A stretch of DNA of 52,169 nucleotides from an uncultured Candidatus Saccharibacteria bacterium (GTDB lineage Bacteria; Patescibacteriota; Saccharimonadia; Saccharimonadales; Saccharimonadaceae), in the NCBI GenBank assembly GCA_947306745.1, contig CAMZHH010000003.1, positions 1 to 52,169 of the forward strand. Reading direction: 5' to 3'. Positions 1 to 7,934 of the stretch are shown in pieces. The notes under the pieces were generated by a model that was given only the letters and a program-made list of their open reading frames with translations, was not told where the DNA came from and did not search any database. Position 1 is the first letter of the stretch. Every line of letters begins with the position of its first letter. The position numbers and the translations under genes are program-made.

Positions 1-13
1 CGTCTTTATTCAT
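1..13 (-). CDS. 5' end of an unidentified gene leaving the window
   Basis: Only the first four codons (Met-Asn-Lys-Asp) are inside the window, so the product cannot be named. The call rests on an ATG at 13-11 placed 6 nt after a minus-strand TATAAT (20-25). This is the same arrangement seen in front of many other genes here. The gene would be transcribed divergently from the histidine kinase at 81. Confidence 0.4.
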
Positions 14-19
14 AAGCTA

Positions 20-25
20 ATTATA
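20..25 (-). promoter_or_regulatory. -10 hexamer TATAAT of leaderless type
   Basis: The hexamer ends 6 nt before the ATG of the gene running off the left edge. If transcription starts 7 nt after the hexamer, the first base of the RNA is the A of the start codon. Confidence 0.4.
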
Positions 26-67
26 TAAAAGTTCAAAAATAAGCGCAAACTAGAAAAGAGCTTGTGC

Positions 68-73
68 TAAAAT
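68..73 (+). promoter_or_regulatory. Extended -10 (TGTGC TAAAAT) of the histidine kinase gene
   Basis: The hexamer is preceded by TGTGC and ends 7 nt before the ATG at 81. There is no room for a Shine-Dalgarno site, so a leaderless mRNA is predicted. Confidence 0.6.
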
Positions 74-80
74 GAAATAA

Positions 81-1328
81 ATGGGCTTATTTAGTAAGAA
101 AGAACCAGTGAAAGAAGAAGCCGCCACTACGCCAGCGACGATTACTACTTCCACCGATGTTGAATCTGAACGCCATAGCTTGAACGAGATCGTACTCGAG
201 TCCATCAACGAAGGCGTGATGATTGTTGACCAAAAAGGTAATATTCAACTAGTTAATCCAGCAGCTTGTAAAATGATTGGCCGCGATGCGGACGAGTTGC
301 TACACGTTAGCCACGATGCCGTGATTACTCTGCTCGACAAGACCGGCAATCGCATTAGCGCAGCTCGCAACCCAATCAATATGGCGATTAAGCAGAAAGA
401 ATACAAAGAAACACGCGATCTAGACATGGTAGCTGCTGATAGTAATAAAAACACGCCAGTCTCGATTATTACTACGCCGAGCCAAGGCGATAATCCAAAC
501 ATTATCGTCACCTTCCGTGATATTGACCGCGAACTCCGCGAGGAGCATGAACGCAACGAATTTATCTCTACGGCTAGCCACGAAATGCGCACCCCAGTAG
601 CCAGTATTGAAGGATATCTAGGTCTCGCAATGAATCCAGCCACGGCGACTGTTGACGAGCGCGCAATGGGTTACCTCGAAAAAGCCCATGATGCATCAAA
701 GCATTTAGGGCGCCTATTCCAAGATTTGCTTGATACAACTAAGCTCGACGACGGTAAAATTCAGCCAGTCATGCGTCCGGTTGAAATCGTAAAGCTTGTA
801 AAGAAAATCGCCGATGGACAAATTCCACGCATTACAGACAAAGGTCTAGGATACCAGTTCGGCAGTGGCTCGGTCGACCAGCAGCTCGGTGGCGGCCATC
901 GCCTAGAACAGCTGATTTACGCAAGCGTTGATGAAGATTTCTTAAGTGAGATTATTAATAACTTAATCGAGAACGCCGTTAAATATACGCCATCCGGTTG
1001 GGTGACGGTTAACGTTAAGGCTGATAATTACAACGTGCAAATTATTATCCAGGATACCGGCATCGGTATCGCGCGCGAGGAATTGTCGCATGTGTTCCAA
1101 AAGTTTTATCGCGTCGATAACCGCGATACGCGCGAAATTGGCGGTACTGGTCTGGGTCTCTATTTAGTTAAGCAACGCGTTGAGATGATGAATGGTCGCA
1201 TTTGGGCCGAATCAGAGCCAAACAAGGGTTCGCGTTTTATCGTGCTTTTGCCACGCATTTCGAAAGAAGCTTACGAGCAACAAAAGTTCTTAATCGAGAA
1301 TCAAGAAGCCCAAGAAAAGATGCACTAG
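81..1328 (+). CDS. Soluble PAS-domain sensor histidine kinase
   Basis: This 415-residue protein is the sensor half of a two-component system and should autophosphorylate on a histidine, then pass phosphate to the regulator encoded next. A short polar N-terminus (1-35) is followed by a PAS domain (about 36-150). The HisKA H-box STASHEMRTP puts the phosphoacceptor at His167. The HATPase_c domain shows an N-box (NNLIENAVKYTP, about 293-304), a G1 box (DTGIGI) near 325, an F-box (FQKFYR) and a G2 box (GGTGLGL) near 354-360. No membrane segment is visible, so it probably senses a cytoplasmic signal through the PAS domain. The start at 81 fits the promoter spacing. The family call is secure and the signal is unknown. 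Confidence 0.93.
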   Translation: MGLFSKKEPVKEEAATTPATITTSTDVESERHSLNEIVLESINEGVMIVDQKGNIQLVNPAACKMIGRDADELLHVSHDAVITLLDKTGNRISAARNPINMAIKQKEYKETRDLDMVAADSNKNTPVSIITTPSQGDNPNIIVTFRDIDRELREEHERNEFISTASHEMRTPVASIEGYLGLAMNPATATVDERAMGYLEKAHDASKHLGRLFQDLLDTTKLDDGKIQPVMRPVEIVKLVKKIADGQIPRITDKGLGYQFGSGSVDQQLGGGHRLEQLIYASVDEDFLSEIINNLIENAVKYTPSGWVTVNVKADNYNVQIIIQDTGIGIAREELSHVFQKFYRVDNRDTREIGGTGLGLYLVKQRVEMMNGRIWAESEPNKGSRFIVLLPRISKEAYEQQKFLIENQEAQEKMH

Positions 1329-1355
1329 TTTATAGATTTTTGGCGCGAAATGCGG

Positions 1356-1361
1356 TAAAAT
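1356..1361 (+). promoter_or_regulatory. -10 hexamer TAAAAT before the response regulator gene
   Basis: It ends 10 nt before the ATG at 1372, leaving at most a 3-4 nt leader. The response regulator can therefore be transcribed separately from the kinase gene, which ends at 1328. Confidence 0.5.
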
Positions 1362-1371
1362 CATAAGCAGT

Positions 1372-3297
1372 ATGATCAAAATAATGTTAGTCGAGGACGA
1401 TAAGTCCTTGCGAGAAATTTACAGCATTAGGTTGGTCGCTGAGGGCTACAATATTGTATCTGCCGGCGATGGCGAAGAGGCACTCGCTTTGGCTGCGCAG
1501 GAAAAACCAGACCTCATCATCTCTGATGTGATGATGCCAAAGATTTCTGGTTTCGATATGCTAGACATTCTGCGATCTCAGCCTGAAACCAAAGATATTA
1601 AAGTAATCATGATGACGGCGCTTTCCAGTGAAGACCAACGTCTTCGCGGCGAGGCCTTAGGTGCTGACCGCTACTTGGTAAAGTCGCAGGTTGGTATTGA
1701 GGACGTCGTAAACACTGTTCATGAAATTCTAGGCGACCAGCCAAACGCCAGTGCGCATACGAGTATGAGTACCGCTGCTGTAATGCCAGCAGTCGAACAG
1801 GCCGCAAAAGAAGCTGCCGCCGCCGAACAGACTGCGCCAGTGAATATCGATGCGCCGACAACCGCCGAAACGACGATTGCGCCGCAGAATTCTACCACGC
1901 CAGCGCCTGACGTAAATCAGCAGATGCCAAGAGCGCCGCAGCAAGTGATCCCAGACTCGGCACAAACGCCGCCAACACAGCCTGGAGGAATGAATCCTGC
2001 AAATTTTAATCAAGCCCCTGCCGCTAATTCGGCAGTTGCAACCATGCAGCCGGCTGCAGGGGCTGTTCCTCAAATGCCGGTAAATCCACAACAAATGCAA
2101 GCTGGTCGCAAAAGTACTGGCGGCGAGCGCGTAATTGCGCCAATTCAAGACCGTGGCGAAATCGAGGAAAGACGCCTCGCAAACGAGCGACGCTTTGCCG
2201 AATTACTCGGTGAACCGGTTGAGGAACCACAACAAGGTGGGCCACAGCAAGTAATTCCAGACCCGGCCCAAACACCGCCGGCACAACCTGGAGGAATGAA
2301 TCCTGCAAATTTTAATCAAGCCCCTGCCGCTAATTCGGCAGTTGCAACCATGCAGCCGGCTGCAGGGGCTGTTCCTCAAATGCCGGTAAATCCACAACAA
2401 ATGCAAGCTGGTCGCAAAAGTACTGGCGGCGAGCGCGTAATTGCGCCAATTCAAGACCGTGGCGAAATCGAGGAAAGACGCCTCGCAAACGAGCGACGCT
2501 TTGCCAAATTACTCGGTGAACCGGTTGAGGAACCACAACAAGGTGGGCCACAGCCGATGCCAATGCCACAACAAATGCCGCCTCAAGCACCACAACCAGT
2601 ACGCATGGGTCCCCCAATGACCTTATCTGCCGCCGTGCAAGGCAATGCTATGCCAACGCCACCGAAGCAAGGCCCGCAACAAGTGGCCACACAACCGTCG
2701 CCAAATAGCCCTCAGCAAGCTTCTCCTCAGGCGACGCAGCCAGTTGCGCAGAGCGTCCCGGAAAATACTCCACCAGCACCAAAGCCAGCCGCACCGGCTA
2801 AGAAGAGTAACCCTGTCGCAAATATGTCTCCAGAGATGATTGCACAGGTCGTCAAAGCCACCAAGGTGCGCAGCGACTACGATGAAGATGAGGTTGTTGA
2901 GTCAATCAAGCCTGCCTATATTACTGAGCTCGAGGAAGATTTGAGCGCAGATATGGATGCTTTAGGTGGCGATAAAAACTCGATGGCCGCACGCATGTTT
3001 GACGAATTGAAAGACGATGAAATGACTATTGCGGCCAGTCAGATGGAGCGCCCTGTTGTAAAGCAACAAGAAGAAGAGGTTACGGATGACGATGCAGATT
3101 TGCCAGATGCTCTGAAGGACGTACTCAGCAATACTGACAATATGAACCCAAATATTAGCTACTCCAACGGCGATGAAGAAGAGGACGGCGAAGAAGATGC
3201 GAGTGTAACCGTATTGCAAGCCGCGAACGAAGCTATGGCCGAAGGTGACGGTATGGGCCCAACCGAACCAGAAATGACGATTGACGGCGAAGGATGA
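1372..3297 (+). CDS. Response regulator with REC domain and long disordered tail
   Basis: Residues 1-120 form a receiver domain: acidic pair Asp9/Asp10, phosphoacceptor Asp52 in SDVMMPK, Thr82 in MMTALS and Lys104 in YLVKSQ. This is presumably the partner of the kinase upstream. The remaining roughly 520 residues are Pro/Gln/Ala-rich and then acidic, with no recognisable DNA-binding, enzymatic or membrane domain. Residues 190-291 and 292-393 are a near-perfect tandem duplication. Each copy contains a charged segment (IQDRGEIEERRLANERRF) that could form a short helix. Output is therefore probably by protein-protein contact rather than by DNA binding. The stop overlaps the next gene's start (ATGA). 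The REC domain is certain; the tail's function is unknown. Confidence 0.9.
   Translation: MIKIMLVEDDKSLREIYSIRLVAEGYNIVSAGDGEEALALAAQEKPDLIISDVMMPKISGFDMLDILRSQPETKDIKVIMMTALSSEDQRLRGEALGADRYLVKSQVGIEDVVNTVHEILGDQPNASAHTSMSTAAVMPAVEQAAKEAAAAEQTAPVNIDAPTTAETTIAPQNSTTPAPDVNQQMPRAPQQVIPDSAQTPPTQPGGMNPANFNQAPAANSAVATMQPAAGAVPQMPVNPQQMQAGRKSTGGERVIAPIQDRGEIEERRLANERRFAELLGEPVEEPQQGGPQQVIPDPAQTPPAQPGGMNPANFNQAPAANSAVATMQPAAGAVPQMPVNPQQMQAGRKSTGGERVIAPIQDRGEIEERRLANERRFAKLLGEPVEEPQQGGPQPMPMPQQMPPQAPQPVRMGPPMTLSAAVQGNAMPTPPKQGPQQVATQPSPNSPQQASPQATQPVAQSVPENTPPAPKPAAPAKKSNPVANMSPEMIAQVVKATKVRSDYDEDEVVESIKPAYITELEEDLSADMDALGGDKNSMAARMFDELKDDEMTIAASQMERPVVKQQEEEVTDDDADLPDALKDVLSNTDNMNPNISYSNGDEEEDGEEDASVTVLQAANEAMAEGDGMGPTEPEMTIDGEG
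1939..2550 (+). repeat. 306-bp in-frame tandem duplication
   Basis: Copy 1 is 1939-2244 and copy 2 is 2245-2550. From about 1981 (2287 in copy 2) to the end the two copies are identical except for G to A at 2200/2506 (Glu to Lys). The first 42 bp differ at many, mostly synonymous, positions. Each copy encodes 102 residues of the response regulator tail. Confidence 0.93.
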
Positions 3298-3968
3298 CAC
3301 GCTTAAATAAATATATTGCGACGAATTTTGGAGTCTCGCGGCGCGAGGCTGATTTGTTGATTCAGCAAGGCAAAGTCATGATTAATGGCACGAAGGCTGA
3401 GATTGGCCAGCGCGTCGAAGACGGCGATAAGGTTACGATTAGTGGCAAAAATGTCGCAGAACAGAAATTAATTTATCTCGCTTTAAATAAACCGGTTGGC
3501 TATGTGTGTAGTCGCAAGCGTCAGGGCGACACGCCAACGATTTTTGAATTGTTACCAGAGAAATACCAGAGTCTCAAGAATGTTGGACGCCTAGACCGGG
3601 ATTCTTCTGGGTTAATTTTGCTGACTAACGATGGCGACTTCGCTTTCCAGATGACGCATCCGAAATTCGTTAAGACAAAAGTTTATGAAGTCGAGATTGA
3701 TCGTGAATTGGAGCCGTTACACCAGCAAATGATTTCAGATTTCGGCGTCGATTTGCCAGACGGCCGCAGCCAGCTCGGCTTGGCGCGTCTATCCGATAAC
3801 AACCGTCGCCAGTGGCAAGTCACAATGAGCGAAGGTCGCAATCGTCAGATTCGTCGTACTTTTGACGCGTTGGGCTATAAAGTTGTCGCCCTACATCGCA
3901 TTAAGTTCGGCGTTTATGAATTGTCCGGCCTGCCGGAGGGTGAATTTACAGAGGTGCAAAAAGCTTAA
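3294..3968 (+). CDS. Pseudouridine synthase of the RsuA/RluB/RluE/RluF family
   Basis: This 224-residue enzyme should isomerise a specific uridine in rRNA. An N-terminal S4 RNA-binding domain (about 1-50, with SRREADLLIQQGKVMING) precedes the catalytic domain. The catalytic motif GRLDRDSSGLILLTNDG carries the conserved Asp after GRL. A C-terminal GRNRQIRR segment is typical of the RsuA branch. The start overlaps the response regulator stop by 4 bp, indicating translational coupling. Which rRNA position is modified cannot be read from the sequence. An RluB-like role is the usual one for the single copy in reduced genomes, and this is inference. Confidence 0.9.
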   Translation: MTRLNKYIATNFGVSRREADLLIQQGKVMINGTKAEIGQRVEDGDKVTISGKNVAEQKLIYLALNKPVGYVCSRKRQGDTPTIFELLPEKYQSLKNVGRLDRDSSGLILLTNDGDFAFQMTHPKFVKTKVYEVEIDRELEPLHQQMISDFGVDLPDGRSQLGLARLSDNNRRQWQVTMSEGRNRQIRRTFDALGYKVVALHRIKFGVYELSGLPEGEFTEVQKA

Positions 3969-3970
3969 GA

Positions 3971-3999
3971 TTGACTTTTTGCGTGTTTTGTGCTATAAT
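3971..3999 (+). promoter_or_regulatory. Near-consensus promoter with no gene downstream, antisense to the ftsA-like gene
   Basis: TTGACT (3971-3976), a 17-nt spacer ending in TGTGC, and TATAAT (3994-3999) match the strong promoter shared by six other sites in this window. The predicted start near 4006 lies just before the stop codon of the minus-strand ftsA-like gene. The only plus-strand start nearby is ATG GCC TAA at 4008-4016. An antisense or non-coding RNA is possible. Confidence 0.65.
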
Positions 4000-4012
4000 T
4001 ATAAGATATGGC

Positions 4013-5302
4013 CTAATTCTTTAAGAAGCGGGCCAATTTTGCTTTAATACCCGTATTACTATCAGTGCCCACGAGTGTATCCATACCAACACGGAGTAGT
4101 CCCATAGCAGTCACAAAGGTATGATCAAGCTCACGATCTGTCGCATTATCGATGCCAGCAATTTCTTCTGGCTCAATCAAGCTAATGATTGGACGGCGCA
4201 CAAAAGGCAAATCTTTATACCAGTCGCCCGTTGCGAGAATTTCTGGAATGGCCGACAAGCTTGCGCCACCACCACAGAGCAGAATCTGGCCCGGCAGAGC
4301 TTCAAGATTATCAAATTCTTCGAGCGCAAGTTCGACGCCAGATTGCCAGACTTCAAGGTTGCGCTCGATGGCCTGGTCGAATTTCTTGCGGATTTCCGGC
4401 TTCATACTTGGATTATCGGCAAGCAATTTAAGCTTTTCGGCATCCTCTAGGCTGAGGCCGAGACGCTCGGAAATCTGATGCGTAAAGCTACGGCCGCCGA
4501 TGCTAAACATCTTTGTACCATCGACACCGCCGTCGTCCACCACGGCAATATCCGTCGTGCCACCACCAATGTCCATCACGATGCCGGAGAAGCTCGATTC
4601 AATATCGTCGCCCAAGCAGGCGCGGCAAACTGCAAATGGCTCTACGGCCACCGTTACAAGGTCGAGTTGCAACTCGTCGCAAACGCGTTCAATGGCAGAA
4701 ATATGCACGAGTGGCGCAAAAGCGGTATAGATTTGGACGACCACTTCCTTGCCCTTAAAACCAATCGGATTTGTAACCTTATAACCGTCAATGCGGAGCG
4801 AAACGAGAGCGGAATTAATTAAACGGACTTCAACATCTGGATTATTCGTTTCTTCGGCAACCTCGCGACGCGCGCGTTCGCCAGCTTTCTTCTGCACCTG
4901 TTTGATAATCTTGTGCATTTCCTCGTCGTTAATCGGCTTAGAGGCATCGGCACGACGGAATTTAACTGAGGTCGTATTTCCCTTAATCAGCTCACCAGCA
5001 ATGCCAACGACCACTTCCTGCGCGCGCACGCCGGCCATTTCCTCGGCCTTAACGAGAGCTTCTTCGCAAGTTTTAGCAACGCCGGAGATGTCTGAAATTG
5101 CACCGGCATACATATTGGTCGGAGCCTCGTGTGCCTTACCGACGCCGACAATCTTCATCGTGCCTTTGCCCTTCTTGGCAATGAGGGCTTTTACGAATTC
5201 GGTACCAATATCGAGAGCTAGCAAATAATCGTCCGGATCTTTAGCCTTCGGCTTCTTTGCTGGTTCTTCTGGGGTATTTTTGCGACGCGATAAAAAGCTC
5301 AT
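4013..5302 (-). CDS. ftsA: FtsA/PilM-type actin-like ATPase
   Basis: A 429-residue member of the FtsA/PilM branch of the actin-like ATPase fold. It shows the phosphate-1 motif LALDIGTEFVK (about 28-38), the phosphate-2 motif VMDIGGGTTDIAVV and the adenosine motif LLCGGGASL. An inserted 1C-like subdomain lies between the first two. FtsA tethers FtsZ filaments to the membrane at the division site. The short C-terminal end KLARFLKN could be a membrane-binding helix. PilM is the main alternative, but no pilus gene is nearby. The start was chosen because a minus-strand TATAAT at 5313-5318 (preceded by GTGC) ends 10 nt upstream. No ftsZ is present in the window. Confidence 0.82.
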   Translation of the reverse strand: MSFLSRRKNTPEEPAKKPKAKDPDDYLLALDIGTEFVKALIAKKGKGTMKIVGVGKAHEAPTNMYAGAISDISGVAKTCEEALVKAEEMAGVRAQEVVVGIAGELIKGNTTSVKFRRADASKPINDEEMHKIIKQVQKKAGERARREVAEETNNPDVEVRLINSALVSLRIDGYKVTNPIGFKGKEVVVQIYTAFAPLVHISAIERVCDELQLDLVTVAVEPFAVCRACLGDDIESSFSGIVMDIGGGTTDIAVVDDGGVDGTKMFSIGGRSFTHQISERLGLSLEDAEKLKLLADNPSMKPEIRKKFDQAIERNLEVWQSGVELALEEFDNLEALPGQILLCGGGASLSAIPEILATGDWYKDLPFVRRPIISLIEPEEIAGIDNATDRELDHTFVTAMGLLRVGMDTLVGTDSNTGIKAKLARFLKN

Positions 5303-5312
5303 GATTAAGTAT

Positions 5313-5318
5313 ATTATA
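5313..5318 (-). promoter_or_regulatory. Extended -10 (GTGC TATAAT) of the ftsA-like gene
   Basis: The hexamer ends 10 nt before the ATG at 5302, predicting a leader of about 3 nt. Confidence 0.6.
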
Positions 5319-5332
5319 GCACTTTTGCAAGC

Positions 5333-5860
5333 TTAATCATCTATCATATACACAAACTTCACCTGCGGAATGGAGCGGTCGTTGTTGTCTGGATCGGTTT
5401 GAACTAATACGCCACCCATAGCGAGGTAAAATTGCTGAGCTGGAAGATTGTATTTATTACAAGAAACAAAGAATTCATCATAGCCATGCAACTTAATAAT
5501 CTCGCGTGCCTTCTCGAAGAGTTGGCGACCGAGGCCTTTGCCTTGATGTTGTGGCAAGATATACAGCAAACCGATCTCCTGATCGTAGCGCGAGAACGGA
5601 TAACGTGGCGTACCGCAACTCATGTAACCACAGACATATAAATGCCCTTCATGATTACACTCGGCCACCCAGACATCTACGTCTGGCGCGTTGATGATTT
5701 TTTCGAATTTTTGCACGTTCTCTGGGATGCTGTAATTATCTAATTTCGCATCTGGATAGATGCCGCGATAGGTTGCCTCCCAGGTGATTTGCTTAACTTG
5801 CGCCATCGCAAGCGCGTCAGCCACAGTGGCTGGGCGGATGCGGTAGAAATCTTGTTGCAT
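5333..5860 (-). CDS. GNAT-family N-acetyltransferase
   Basis: A 175-residue single-domain GNAT protein. The acetyl-CoA pyrophosphate-binding motif QHQGKGLGRQLFEKA lies in the middle, after the strand IGLLYILP, and a C-terminal NLPAQQFYLAMGG segment corresponds to motif B. The substrate cannot be predicted from sequence. RimI-like protein acetylation, small-molecule acetylation or aminoglycoside-type activities are all possible. The ATG lies 6 nt after the alaS stop and the GGAG used for initiation overlaps that stop, so the gene is probably co-transcribed and translationally coupled with alaS. Confidence 0.85.
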   Translation of the reverse strand: MQQDFYRIRPATVADALAMAQVKQITWEATYRGIYPDAKLDNYSIPENVQKFEKIINAPDVDVWVAECNHEGHLYVCGYMSCGTPRYPFSRYDQEIGLLYILPQHQGKGLGRQLFEKAREIIKLHGYDEFFVSCNKYNLPAQQFYLAMGGVLVQTDPDNNDRSIPQVKFVYMIDD

Positions 5861-5866
5861 AAGGTA

Positions 5867-7741
5867 TTACTCCACGATTGCTTTAATACGACGAACACCA
5901 GCTGAGCTAGACTCTTCTTTTTTGATCTTGAAATGACCAATTACGCCAGTATGTTCAACGTGTGGACCGCCACAAACTTCGCGCGAGACTGGATTATCGA
6001 AATCGCCGATTGTATAGACAGTGAGTTTCTCTGGATATTTATCCCAGAACTGACCATGCGCCTTTAGAGTATCGCGCGCGTAGGCCTTATCGTATTCATC
6101 GTGAACCACCTTGAGGTCGGCCTGAATCCATTCGTTGACCTGGTCTTCGATTTGTTGCTTCTCTTCTGGAGTAAGCTTACGGTCGAGGTTGAAGTCGAAG
6201 CGGAGACGTTCGGCGGTGATATTTGAACCCTGCTGACCGATTTCTGGATCAATTAGCTTCTGCAAAGCCGCCAAAAGTAAGTGTGTAGCAGTGTGATATT
6301 TCGTGGTTTGTTCGCCATGGTCCTCGAGGCCGCCCTTAAACATACCCTTGCTAGCCGTCTTAGAACGATTGCGTTGCTCTTCGAGCGCAGCATCGAATTC
6401 TTGGCGCCAATTCTCGCTGAGTGGAATATCCTGGCGATAAGCTTCCTCGACAGAGAGCTCGAGTGGGAAGCCATAGGTATCCTGAAGCATAAAGAGTTCG
6501 TTGCCAGTAAGACCATCTTTCTGGAAGCGAGCGAGCTCTTTCATACCGCGACGAAGCGTCTTGCGGAAGGCTTGCTCTTCGTGACTGAGTACATCAAGTA
6601 CCTGCTCGCGAGTAGTCAAAATGCTATCTGGTAAATCTTTATAATTATCAGCAATCAATGGCAAAACTTCAGCGAGGAAATCTTGCTCGATGCCGAGGTT
6701 GAGCGCCTTCAAAATTGCACGACGGATCAAGCGGCGAAGCGCATAACCTTGTTGTTTATTAGATGGCTTTAAGCCCTGCGCAGACAAGAGATATGCGCCA
6801 CGCAAATGGTCAGCAATCACGCGCATTTCAGCGGTGTTAGATTCGTATTTTTTGCCGGAAAGAGAAACCAATTTATCTACGATTGGTTTAAGCAAGGAAA
6901 TTTGGAAGACGTCATAAGAGTCCATCGAGGCAGCGGTAATACGCTCGAGGCCGGCGCCGAAGTCGACGTTCTTGTGCTCGAGTTCTTCGAAGCTGCCATC
7001 TTCGAGGCGGCGATATTGCATAAAGACTTGGTTGCCGATTTCCATGAAACGGGCGCCATCGGAAGCTGGATGAGCCTTGCCATACTTCTCTTCGTCCTGG
7101 TGCTCTTCGCCAAAGTCATAGAAGACTTCGGAATCTGGACCGCATGGGTCGCCAATTGGCGTAGTTTCAATGCCGCCACCACGAGACCACCAGTTTTCTT
7201 TATCGTTATAGAAGAAGATGCGCTCATCACCCTTAATACCGCGCTTGTCGCCGTTCTCGGCGGTGTCAATTTCGGCAATATCAGCTTTAATGCCAACCTC
7301 GGCAAAGACTTGCTGCCAAATCTTAGCAGCCTCATCATCGCGTGGGATACCGTATTTTTCGCTGCCGATAAAACAGGTAACGTAGATTTTAGTCGGATCG
7401 AGGCCAACTTCTTTGGTCAGGAAGGTAAAGAAGTTGCGAATCTGCTCTTCTTTGAAGTAATCGCCAAGCGACCAGTTGCCAAGCATCTCAAAGACGGTAG
7501 TATGGCGCGGGTCGCCCACGTCGTCGATATCCTGCAAACGCAAACATGGTTGCGAGTCGGTAAGGCGCTGGCCCTCTTTGTGCGGTTGACCAAGCAAATA
7601 TGGCAATAACGGTTGCATACCGGAGCCAGTAAATAATGTCGTCGGATCATTTTCGAGCACGAGTGGTGCTGGCTCAATCACCACGTGGCCCTTCGACTTC
7701 ATAAAGTCGAGGTATTTTTGACGTACTTCACTTGCATTCAT
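5867..7741 (-). CDS. alaS: Alanyl-tRNA synthetase, short form without C-Ala domain
   Basis: Charges tRNA-Ala with alanine. The class II catalytic core includes FTGSGMQP (motif 2 region) and the GLERI stretch of motif 3. The editing domain carries the zinc-type residues HTATH and CGGPH. The protein is 624 residues and ends soon after the second zinc motif, so the C-terminal C-Ala domain of the roughly 875-residue bacterial enzyme is absent. I chose the ATG at 7741 (MNASEVRQ) instead of an in-frame ATG 111 nt upstream. The family normally begins near this motif, and a minus-strand TACAAT (7748-7753) ends exactly 6 nt before it, making the mRNA leaderless. The acetyltransferase gene follows in the operon. 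Confidence 0.95.
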   Translation of the reverse strand: MNASEVRQKYLDFMKSKGHVVIEPAPLVLENDPTTLFTGSGMQPLLPYLLGQPHKEGQRLTDSQPCLRLQDIDDVGDPRHTTVFEMLGNWSLGDYFKEEQIRNFFTFLTKEVGLDPTKIYVTCFIGSEKYGIPRDDEAAKIWQQVFAEVGIKADIAEIDTAENGDKRGIKGDERIFFYNDKENWWSRGGGIETTPIGDPCGPDSEVFYDFGEEHQDEEKYGKAHPASDGARFMEIGNQVFMQYRRLEDGSFEELEHKNVDFGAGLERITAASMDSYDVFQISLLKPIVDKLVSLSGKKYESNTAEMRVIADHLRGAYLLSAQGLKPSNKQQGYALRRLIRRAILKALNLGIEQDFLAEVLPLIADNYKDLPDSILTTREQVLDVLSHEEQAFRKTLRRGMKELARFQKDGLTGNELFMLQDTYGFPLELSVEEAYRQDIPLSENWRQEFDAALEEQRNRSKTASKGMFKGGLEDHGEQTTKYHTATHLLLAALQKLIDPEIGQQGSNITAERLRFDFNLDRKLTPEEKQQIEDQVNEWIQADLKVVHDEYDKAYARDTLKAHGQFWDKYPEKLTVYTIGDFDNPVSREVCGGPHVEHTGVIGHFKIKKEESSSAGVRRIKAIVE

Positions 7742-7747
7742 TGTTAT

Positions 7748-7753
7748 ATTGTA
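7748..7753 (-). promoter_or_regulatory. -10 hexamer TACAAT of alaS
   Basis: It lies 6 nt before the MNAS start, which supports that start and a leaderless mRNA. Confidence 0.5.
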
Positions 7754-7808
7754 CAATATTTTCGCCCCTGATGATAGCGTTAGAAGATTGCCAGTTTTCT
7801 CTTTATGC

Positions 7809-7837
7809 TTGACTTTTTTGTCGAAGTGTGCTATAAT
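7809..7837 (+). promoter_or_regulatory. Strong shared-type promoter of the secreted two-repeat protein
   Basis: TTGACT (7809-7814), 17 nt, then TATAAT (7832-7837) preceded by TGTGC. The start is expected near 7844, giving a leader of about 90 nt. Confidence 0.8.
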
Positions 7838-7843
7838 GATAAT

Positions 7844-7904
7844 TGTAGTCATTTTAGAGACTACACTACCTCATTGTTTCAGAGGGTAGCACGCAAAACC
7901 CTCT
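7844..7904 (+). promoter_or_regulatory. Structured 5' leader with alternative hairpins
   Basis: A perfect 7-bp hairpin (7844-7850 with 7859-7865) is followed by two competing ones. Segment 7882-7889 can pair upstream with CTACCTC at 7866-7872, or (as 7881-7887, AGAGGGT) downstream with ACCCTCT at 7898-7904. The Shine-Dalgarno site GGAAGGAG (7918-7925) follows. The pairing is directly visible; a regulatory role is inference. Confidence 0.5.
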
Positions 7905-7934
7905 TGGCACCTTAATAGGAAGGAGTGGTTGATT

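Noticed and set aside
6806-7609. 267-residue plus-strand open frame inside alaS
   Set aside because: It lies wholly antisense to a highly conserved gene and has no recognisable domain or start signals.
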